Shown one piece after another: positions 19,564 to 27,848 of a DNA stretch of 27,848 nt. The DNA comes from Lojkania enalia. Taxonomy: Eukaryota; Ascomycota; Dothideomycetes; Pleosporales. Each line of letters starts with the position of its first letter. The stretch's first letter is position 1. The stretch is taken from NCBI GenBank assembly GCA_010094045.1, contig ML986914.1, positions 1 through 27,848 of the forward strand, given 5' to 3'. The notes under the pieces were generated by a model. It was not told the DNA's origin, searched no databases, and worked only from the letters and a program-made list of their open reading frames with translations. The position numbers and the translations under genes are program-made.

Positions 19564-20780
19564 TATATATACTATAAGATATAATAGTTTATTAGATTAT
19601 TTAATACCTATACTATTAATTTAGTATATTTAAGTATTATAGTTAGGCTATTTATAGTACCTACAGTTCTATTAAGGCTAGCTATTTTTTTATAGCTAAG
19701 TACTCTAATTATAAATTTTCTTATTAATCTACCCTTTAACGTTATTTTAATTAATTATATCCTTACCTATAACTTTTATTAGAATCTTCTACTTCTATAA
19801 TCGCTTTCTTTTCTATTATTTTTACTTTATTATATTACTAACTTATATACTACTAGTATATATAATAACTACTACTATAGTTATATATATACTAGAGTTT
19901 ATTTATATTAGATTAGTTAGAGGTAGTAGCTTTAGTAAAGAGAGAGTATTAGAATCGCCGGATCTTCGAGTATAATAAGTATATTTAGAAGTCTAATATA
20001 GTAATAAGATAAATCTATAAGAATAACTATATAGAATTTAATCTATTAAAAAGATCTTCTATCTTATATAGTTAGGTCTAAGACTACTAAACCTAATTTA
20101 TTAGGTCTATTAGGTCTATTAGGTCTACTCTACTATACTTAATACTTCTACTATTATTACGTATATAGGTTATACTATATCTTATTATCTAGCTAATTAT
20201 CTCTCTAGTTTCTATAGTTCTACTACTTACTATTTAATAATTAGTTCTTAATATACTTCTACCTATTATTATCTTATTAGTCTTTATTTAAGTCGACCTA
20301 TATAGTAGTTAATATTAGATTAAATTCTAACTATAGAAGTAGTATCTCTTAGTATTTTATATTTATAATATCTACTTCCTCTTCTATAAGTTCGTCTTAA
20401 AGCTCTTTAATCTATTATCTTACCTATTCTATCTAGGTGTAATATCTTACTATCTCTAGCAACTTATTCTAGCTTCTAATATATTCTATATAAGTATACT
20501 ATAGTACTATATCTATATTTTTCTGTTCCGGGGTTAGTACTTTATATATTCTAGTAGGTCCTACTTAACTCGCGAGTATAGCCCTATTCTTCTTTCTTTT
20601 CTCTTTCTACTATACTAAAAGTTTAATACGAAAATACTTCTATCTATAACTATTATACTAGTTACTTAATTCTTTTATTAGGTACTATAATAGATCCGTC
20701 TTACTATTATTTAAACTATTAGTTTATAAACTATAACTACTATAGTAATACTACTCTTTCTTCTATATATAGAGAATATT
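19564..20780. other. AT-rich decayed DNA, no gene recognised
   Basis: Stop codons occur densely in all frames, with strong TA-word bias consistent with RIP. The only local structure noted is three exact tandem copies of the 9-mer TTAGGTCTA at 20101–20127. Confidence 0.5.
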
Positions 20781-20789
20781 TTTCTTAGG

Positions 20790-21100
20790 GTTTATCTTAC
20801 AATCTTTTTTTAACTAAGGATATCTTTTACTATTTCTTAGTAAATATATTAAAGGCCTATAAGAAGTCTACCTCTACTTATTATAATTTTATAGCTATTA
20901 AGAAAGAGGAGATTTATTACCTTAAGGAATCTATACGTTACTATTATATAGCTCTTTCTTACCTAGAACGTATTAAGAAACGCGTCTATTCTTTAGAGGA
21001 GTATAGTTTAGATCTTAAGAAATAAGAGGTAAAGTTAATAGAAGAGTAGGAGAAGTTAGAAGAAGAGAAGAGAAGGTCTACCGGGTCTAAAGTATCCTCT
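20790..21100 (+). pseudogene. Relic of a charged, coiled-coil-like coding region
   Basis: A plus-strand frame from about 20810 to 21020 is unusually open for this block. It encodes a Lys/Glu/Tyr/Leu-rich helical segment, then becomes a Glu/Lys-rich run with stops to about 21100. I do not recognise the family; it may be part of a transposon accessory protein. The composition is as AT-rich as the surroundings. Confidence 0.25.
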
Positions 21101-21199
21101 ACTACTACTTTAAGTTCTATATAAGAGACTTCTTCTATATTACTACTACTATTACTTTTTAACTAGACTTTACTTAATAACTTATTATTTTAGCCTTCT

Positions 21200-21995
21200 A
21201 GTAAAACTCTTTTAGTTTTATAATATAGTTGGTTAGATTCTATACTAGTTCCTATAAACTTTCCTCTTATAGGTATCCTTTCTATTTTACTAGATACTTC
21301 TACTAACGTCTAAACCGTTTTTTTACTAGTATATATTCTACTTTATATTTCTATTCTAGTTCTATATTAATAGTTTCTTATAGTAGTATATTATCCGGCG
21401 CTAGTTCTAATTTTAACTTATAAAATACTAGGTATATTTTTATATTATTTAGTAGCTTTAGTTTAAAATTTATAGGTTTAACCTACTCTTTAATTAGGAA
21501 TAGTCCTATTCTCTTATAATCTAGCTTTTTTATAAGTTTTTTAATCTTTAAGTTTTTTATTAATAGGAATACTTTACCCCCCTTTTTAAAGATTAGTCTC
21601 TTAATCCTTAATCTATTAGTCTATTCTACTATTCTAAAGTTTCTTAACTAAATCTTTTCCTTAAACTAATCGTAGATTTCCTTTATTTCCTTAGCTTTCT
21701 AGTCTACTAGTAGAACTAGAGGTATATTCTTATTCTATTCTTAATATATAATAGCTTTCCGCCTATAGTTAGCTTTAAAAAATATAGTTTCTATAGTACT
21801 CTAGATTATTCTATTATAGGCTATCTATATTATAGGTAATAATTTAACCTAATTATTTTATTATTTATTAATATATATTTTTAAATACGTTTTTAGATTC
21901 TAGTTAACTTATTCTATTTAACCGTCTATTTATAGGTAAAAGCTAGTTAACATCTATTATTAGATTCTAATCTTTTCTATCTATTCCTATATTAC
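21200..21995 (-). mobile_element. Ty3/gypsy-type relic: integrase C-terminus and chromodomain
   Basis: Read on the minus strand, decayed frames give a retroelement integrase core tail (a TSFYLxxDG-like element, about 21900–21960), then a KKGGKVFLL-type integrase C-terminal segment, then a chromodomain-like KYLVKxKGY element near 21280. Many stops are present. It is cut at about 21996 by the LTR of the next element, so it was there first. Confidence 0.6.
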
Positions 21996-22424
21996 GGACG
22001 CTTATATATAGTTGGTTAATCGTACTTTAGGTAGTTAACTCTATTACTATATACTATATATAAATATTAAAATATTACGTAAAGAATAGAGATATTTATA
22101 TTATATAGGTTTTTATAGGGGCTAGGTCTATACTATTATATAGGCTAGCCGGATCGGCGAAACCTTCTTCTATCGTAGTTATAACAAGTCGGTTATATTC
22201 TAGCTAGTAACTAATAGTTATTACTAGCAGCTAGTTCGGGTATTATAGTAAGGGTAGTATAGGTATAGAAGTATCATGGTATTACTATAATAGTACCTCC
22301 CTTTTAATTATAAGCTCCTATAAGTTAAGTCTTTATATTATATTTAGGTTATTTATAATTAAGTAGTAGTTATTAATACTAGTATTAGTTAAGGTTATAG
22401 GTATATTAATACAATTAGTTATTA

Positions 22425-22775
22425 TTATATAGTAGTACTATACTAGAAATTAGGTCGGTTCGGTTTATATAGTAATACTATACTAGGGATTAGGTCGGTT
22501 CGGTCTATATAATAGTACTATACTAAGAATTAGGTTGGTTCGGTTTATATAATAGTACTATACTAAGAATTAGATTGGTTTAGTTTATATAGTAGTACTA
22601 TACTAGAAATTAGGTTAGTTTAGTTTATATAGTAGTATTATACTAGAGATTAGATTGGTTCGGTTTATATAGTAGTACTATACTAGGAATTAGATCGGTT
22701 CGGTTTATATAGTAGTACTATACTAGGGGTTAGATTAGTTCGGTTTATATAGTAGTACTATATTAGGGATTAGTA
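22425..22775 (+). repeat. 40-bp minisatellite, eight units plus a partial, inside the LTR
   Basis: Units begin TACTA at 22441, 22481, 22521, 22561, 22601, 22641, 22681 and 22721, with a partial unit at 22761. The period is exactly 40 bp, and units differ mainly by C/T and G/A changes. The paralogous LTR at 25278–25986 has far fewer, mixed units, so the array expanded in this copy. Confidence 0.9.
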
Positions 22776-22787
22776 GTAGTATTATTA

Positions 22788-24659
22788 ACGTATAGTATAA
22801 GCGAGCTGATCACCCAAGCGAGCTGATTATAATACTAAAACCCTACTAAAATCGCGATAATTATACTTTACAGTATTATACTACAACTAATAACTGCAGA
22901 ATTAATTTAGAAAGAAGTTAGAATATAGCTTGCACTTCAAGCTCTTTAATAAGATATAATACTAACTATGCGTCGCGTTACATCAATCTATAATATCTCC
23001 TAAAGTACACTTAGTACACGAAGGCGAGGAACAGCTCTACAACGCGATTGCCGGTCTAATTTAATAAAGCTTAGTAAGACTAAGGAGTGGGTAATTGTTT
23101 AGCATATACTAGATCTAGATATAAGAGGATTTCTGCTACGGCTTGCTACTATTTAAAATATAGCCAATTTACTGCTAGCTGCGCGCTCTACTAGCTAGGT
23201 TAGAAAGAACTGGGTAGAGAACTTTATTAAACGTACGCCTAAGCTTAAGGTCAAATTCAATTAAAAGTACGACTATTTAAGAGCTAAATGCGAGGATCCT
23301 AAGGTTATAAGAGGCTGGTTCTACCTTATATAGAATATAAAGGCTAAGTACAGTATCATCGACGAAGATATATATAACTTCGACGAATCAGGCTTTATAA
23401 TAGGCGTAATATTAATAGGAGTAGTAGTTACTAGCTCTAAGAGACGGAATCGACTAAAGCAGCTCCAGCCAGGTAATCGCGAGTGGACTATAGTTATCTA
23501 GGGTATTAACGCGATAGGATGGGTGATACTACTTTTTATTATCTTTACAGGTACCTACCACCTCTCTGTATAGTATAAAGAAGATAATATTCCACCAACC
23601 TAGGCTATATAGGTTACTGATAACAGCTGGACGACAAATAATGTTAGTATTAAGTAGTTAAAACACTTTAACGCGTATATAAAGGATTGTACTATTAGTA
23701 CGCATTAATTGCTGATTCTTGACAGCTATAAAAGCCACGACTCGCTTGAATTCAGGCAGCTCTACGAGGAAAAGAATATTATTACTTTCTACATACCTCT
23801 ACATTTGTTACATCTACTATAGCTACTAAATATAGGTTGTTTCTTACCTTTAAAGACTGCGTATAGGCGCTAAGTCGAGCAGCTGATATACGGTTATATT
23901 AACTACATCACGAAAATCGAGTTCTTACCCTACTTTAAAGCAGCTTTTGACGCAGCAATTACGAAGAGTAATATCCTAAGTAGCTTTCGAAGTGCTGGCC
24001 TAGTTCTATTTAACCTAAATATAGTACTATTAAAGCTTAAAGTTCGACTGCGTATACTAATACCTTCTACAGTTAAAGATACCCCTTAAGAGTTAAAAAT
24101 ACCAAGTAATCCTATCAAATTTAGGTCTTAATCTACGTACGTTCGATTAAGAGTTTAAAAGTACCTAAATAGCTTACCTACTTTAATAGTAGAGGCGTTT
24201 AAATAGTTTATAAAGGGTGCTGCGTATATAATATATAAAAACGTACTATTGCGCGCTTAGGTCGCTGAGCTTTAAGCAGCTAATAAAGCTGCTATATAAC
24301 GTCGATTATATAAAAGAAAGTATATATAGAAGGAAGGCAACCTAACGATTAAAGAAGGCGCTCGATTAACTGCTCTAAAAGATTTTAGCGCTCGTACTGA
24401 TAGGAAGAAGAGTAGAAAGAAGGCACGCGTTAATGGAGACCAGCCGACTTAAAAGTACTGCAGGTAGTACAGCGAGGTTAGGTATAACTCGCGGACGTAT
24501 AAAAATGATGCTATAGATATAGAAGAATAGGCTACTATATTATATAGTACGATAGAATATAAGAAAGTACAATATTTTGCGAAAAGTAGTCGCGATTTTA
24601 GTATGGTCTTAGTATTATAATCAGCTCGCTTGAGTGATCAGCTCGCTTATACTATATAT
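22788..24659 (+). mobile_element. Full-length 1872-bp pogo/Fot1-type transposon, RIP-decayed
   Basis: Inverted termini of about 70 bp (ACGTATAGTATAAGCG at the left, its RIP-altered complement at the right) are flanked by TA at 22786–22787 and 24660–24661. Each terminus holds AAGCGAGCTGAT twice at 17-bp spacing. The interior encodes a DDE transposase in plus orientation with many stops. The first two catalytic Asp codons are intact (GAC at 23382–23384 and 23721–23723); the third is AAT at 23829–23831. The size matches Fot1-like elements. The unoccupied paralogous site is visible at 25951–25960. This copy is less AT-converted than the one at 1–1631. It is inactive. Confidence 0.9.
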
Positions 24660-24691
24660 TACTAGTATTATATTAGTATAGTATTATTATA

Positions 24692-25277
24692 GGCGTCTAG
24701 GAATATACTTAAATTAGATTCTAACGCCTAATTAAGAATCTAGACGTAATATTATATTCGGGTCTTATTTATTTAGGTTTCTAGCGTAATAATCTTCTAT
24801 AGCAGTTATCTTAGCAAAGTTACTAGCCGGGTACTATTCTAGGTTATAATAGCTAGTCTACTTAACTAGGTATTTATACCGGCGTCTCTATTAGTTATAG
24901 TAGAAGTCTTCTATTTACTTAATAAGGTATTCTAGTTTTCTATTAATCTCGATAGATTTAGGGTTGTATATTTATTAACTAGATAAGTAGTTAGATAACT
25001 TAGATACTAGCCGTAATAGTAATATATAGAATATAGGATATATTTTAGCTAATTTAGGTAGCTTTAGTCTATAAGCGTATAAGAACACCTTTACAATAAT
25101 CTTATAGGGGTTTATATTCTTCTAGTTCAACTTTTTCAACGGTCTTTATATACGTATATTCTTAGCGTCTAGTTAGACTAGATTATTAATCTAGTAGTTA
25201 GGGGTTAATACGCGCTTACAGTTAATATACTCTTATTAGAACGCTTATACCTAGGTAAGTTCTTTTCTAATTATTAT
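24692..25277 (-). mobile_element. Ty3/gypsy-type internal fragment (chromodomain end of pol)
   Basis: This fragment is collinear with 25987–26565. On the minus strand it carries decayed integrase C-terminus and chromodomain sequence with many stops. It belongs to the element whose LTR is at 21996–24691. The homology stops abruptly near 25277, where the next LTR begins, so a second element inserted here. Confidence 0.6.
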
Positions 25278-25986
25278 AGACGCTTATATATAGTTAGTTA
25301 ATCGCACTTTAGGCAGTTAACTCTATTACTATATACTACGTATAAATATTAAAATATTGCGTAAAGAATAGAGATATCTATATTATATAGGTTTTTTATA
25401 GAGGCTAAGTCTATACTACTATACGGGCTAGCCGGATTAGCGAAACTTTCCTCTATTATGGTTAAGACAAGTCGGTTATATTCTAGCTAACAGCTGATAG
25501 CTATTGCTAGTAGCTAGTTCGGGTATTATAGTAAGGGTAGTATAGGTGTAGAAGTATCGCGGTATTACTATAATAGTACCCCCCTTTTAGTTATAAGCTT
25601 CTATAAGTTAGGTTTTTATATTATATTTAGGTTATTTATAATTAAGTAGCAGTTATTAATACTAGCGTTAGTTAAGGTTGTAGGTATATTAACGCGATCG
25701 GTTATTATTATATAGTAGTACTATACTAGGGATTAAGTTAGATCGCAGGCATATTAGCGCGACTAGTAGTTAATAGTAGTACTATATTAGGGATTAGGTC
25801 GGTTTAGTTCTTATAGTAGTACTATACTAGGAATTAGGTTAGGTCGCAGGTATATTAACGCGACCGGTTATTATTGTATAGTAGTACTATACTAGGAATT
25901 AGGTTAGTTCGGTTTATATAGTAGTACTATACTAGAAATTGGTAGCAGTATCGTTACTAGTATTATATTAGTATAGTATCGTTACA
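25278..25986 (-). mobile_element. Second LTR of the Ty3/gypsy-type element
   Basis: It is a paralogue of the split LTR at 21996–24691 without the DNA-transposon insertion and with fewer internal tandem units. The minus-strand start is TGTAAC at 25986. It preserves the empty target site of the pogo/Fot1-type element (TCGT-TA-CTAG at 25951–25960). Confidence 0.6.
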
Positions 25987-27848
25987 GGCGTCTAGAAATA
26001 TACTTAGATTAGACCCTAGCGCCTAATTAAGAATCTAGACGTAATATCGTATTCAGGTCTTATTTATTTAGGTTTCTAGTATAGTAATCTTCTACGACAG
26101 TTATTTTAGTAAAGTTACTAGCTAGGTACTATTCTAGGTTATAATAGCTAGTCTACTTAACTAGGTATTTATACCGGCGTTTCTATCGGTTATAGTAGAG
26201 GTCTTCTATTTACTCGACGAGGTATTCCGGTTTTCTATTAATCTTAATAGGTTCAGGGTTATATACTTGTTAACTAGATAAGTAGTTAGACGACTTAAGT
26301 ACTAGCTATAATAGTAATATATAGAATATAGAATATATTTTAGCTGATTCGGGTAGCTTTAGTCTATAAGTATATAAGAATACCTTTGCGATAATCTTAT
26401 AGGAGCCTATATTCTTCTAGTTAAGCTTTTTCAACGGTCTTTATATATATATATTTCTAGTATCTAGCTAGACTAGATTACCAACCTAGTAGTTAGGGGC
26501 TAGTATGCGCTTACGGTTAGTATACTCTTATTAGAACGCTTGTATCTAGGTGAGTTCTTCTCTAATATACTCTATAATATCCTTTATCTTATCAACTAGT
26601 CTATTAGCTTCCTAGACTATTAGGGACTATTTTAGTAGTTAATAGATCCCTGTAGGCGGCTCGAAGCTTATTTAAGGGTGCTAGCTAAAGTAGGCTAGAA
26701 ACAGGGAGACTTTTATTAATTTAGATACTGTATTATTCGCTTTAAACTACGCTATTAGTAGCTATTTAACCTAGTTATCTTATTTATAGCTGGTATAGGC
26801 TTGGAGAACTTGTTCTATTACTGCGTTAGTATTCTCTATCTAGCTATTAGTCTCTAGATAGAAGCTAGTTAATATATATATATTAATTTATAGCTGTTTA
26901 TAAAGCTCTTAGTAGAAGGTAGAAATAAACTATATCCTACGGTCGGACGTAATAGTATATAGCAGTCTATAGTAAACCTATATATAGTAACAGAATAGTT
27001 AGATAATATTAGAGGCTTCGATTCTTGCGTATAGTATTAGGTATCTGTACTTACTAAGCCTATTAACTACTACTATAATATTCGTACAACCTTCTAATTC
27101 TAGTAGGTTAGTTATAAAGTTTATAGAGATATTTTAAAACCTTTGTTTAGATATAGGTAACGGTTTTAGTAATCTATAGTACTTCTCTCTAGAAGTCTTA
27201 CTTCTTTAGTATATATAATAATAGTCTATATATTATTATACCGAGTCGAATATCTTTAACTAATAGTACTTATACTAGAGTAGTTCTAAGGTCTTTCCTC
27301 GACTAGGGTGTCCGCCGGATAGCGAGTTGTAGATAGCTTATAGTAGCTTAAGCTTCAGCTTATTGTAGTCTAGTACTATAAGTTAATCTTAGTAGTATAG
27401 TCGGTTATTGCGCTCTTTATAGTTAGCTAGAGTTAGAAGCTTAGATTAACAAGTTTCTTCTTTTAGTAGCTTTAGGGTATCTTAGATTAGGTTATTATTC
27501 GGGTATTCTTCGTCGATAATCTTTATAATCGGTCGGCCTACTTCTATCTATTAGAATAGTTTAGAACGAAGTAATATCTATTAATAACCTCTACAGGCCT
27601 CTTCTTATATAGGCTTATCCTATAACCTTTAAGTTAAAGTATTAGGCTTCTCTCTAAGTTTTCCGGGTTAGTATATAATACTAAAGTTAAACCTTAATAG
27701 ATATTTTAACTAATAGGTCTGTTAGTAACTTAGCTACTTTATTATTACGAAGTACTATAGGTTCTTATAATCGCTTAATACTTCTATAAGAAATGCTGCG
27801 CCTTCTAATTCGGGCCTCTATTATTTAAAATATTAGATAATTACGAGT
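25987..27848 (-). mobile_element. Ty3/gypsy-type pol relic: RNase H end, integrase, chromodomain (runs off window)
   Basis: In the direction of translation (minus strand), the window edge to about 27400 resembles the end of the RNase H/linker region. About 27300 carries a GGHPSRGKT element of the integrase zinc-binding domain. About 26850 has an SFYLET-like integrase core tail. About 26060–26230 has a chromodomain (RYKYLVK). Stops interrupt every domain, so the element is dead. The remaining part, including reverse transcriptase, lies beyond the window. Confidence 0.75.

Larger units (their letters stand above)
21996..24691 (-). mobile_element. LTR of a Ty3/gypsy-type element, split by a pogo/Fot1-type insertion
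   Basis: The sequence 21996–22787 plus 24660–24691 aligns with 25278–25986 apart from the number of internal tandem repeats. On the minus strand the second copy begins TGTAAC, as expected for an LTR start. The LTR is interrupted by the element at 22788–24659. Internal element sequence (chromodomain end of pol) follows at higher coordinates. The outer end is not precisely defined because of decay. Confidence 0.6.

Noticed and set aside
22425..22775. CRISPR array
   Set aside because: The 40-bp repeats are directly tandem with no unique spacers and lie within a fungal LTR.

Overview
The window looks like a filamentous ascomycete (Pezizomycotina) nuclear genome. It carries a normal-composition gene island (about 3.06–19.15 kb) between two long, very AT-rich, stop-riddled blocks (1–3.0 kb and 19.2–27.8 kb). 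The genes have short introns (47–124 bp, mostly GTAAGT/GTATGN-type donors). One encodes a fungal Pth11-type rhodopsin-domain membrane protein and one a fungal iterative highly reducing polyketide synthase (HR-PKS). The AT-rich blocks are transposons decayed by C-to-T/G-to-A transitions, as expected from repeat-induced point mutation (RIP). The species cannot be named from the sequence.

The island holds four genes. (1) 3546–4727 (+): a seven-helix Pth11/rhodopsin-domain membrane protein. (2) 5224–6876 (+): a 490-aa PLP-dependent alpha-oxoamine synthase, the fold family of serine palmitoyltransferase, AONS/KBL and the fungal FUM8/SphA-type enzymes. (3) 8396–16650 (+): a 2537-aa HR-PKS with order KS-AT-DH-MT-ER-KR-ACP, no release domain, and 10 introns in my model. 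(4) 16767–18548 (–): a predicted secreted type-B carboxylesterase, convergent with the PKS.

A release-domain-less HR-PKS beside an alpha-oxoamine synthase is the core arrangement of sphinganine-like amino-polyketides (fumonisin, AAL-toxin, sphingofungin logic). The ACP-bound acyl chain would be off-loaded by decarboxylative condensation with an amino acid to give a 2-amino-3-ketone. The methyltransferase domain has lost its SAM-binding glycine motif, so an unmethylated, highly reduced chain is predicted. No P450, short-chain reductase, transporter or transcription factor of such a pathway is visible, so this is either a minimal locus or one isolated by repeats.

The left flank contains a pogo/Fot1-type transposon copy (1–1631, truncated by the window edge), unidentified AT-rich DNA, TIR relics and the decayed 3' end of another DDE transposon ending near 3056. 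The right flank starts with a TIR at about 19152. It holds a stack of nested Ty3/gypsy-type chromodomain retroelements on the minus strand, a full-length 1872-bp copy of the same pogo/Fot1-type element (22788–24659) inside one LTR, and a 40-bp minisatellite within that LTR. A 424-bp inverted-repeat element (7031–7454) lies in the spacer between the synthase and the PKS.
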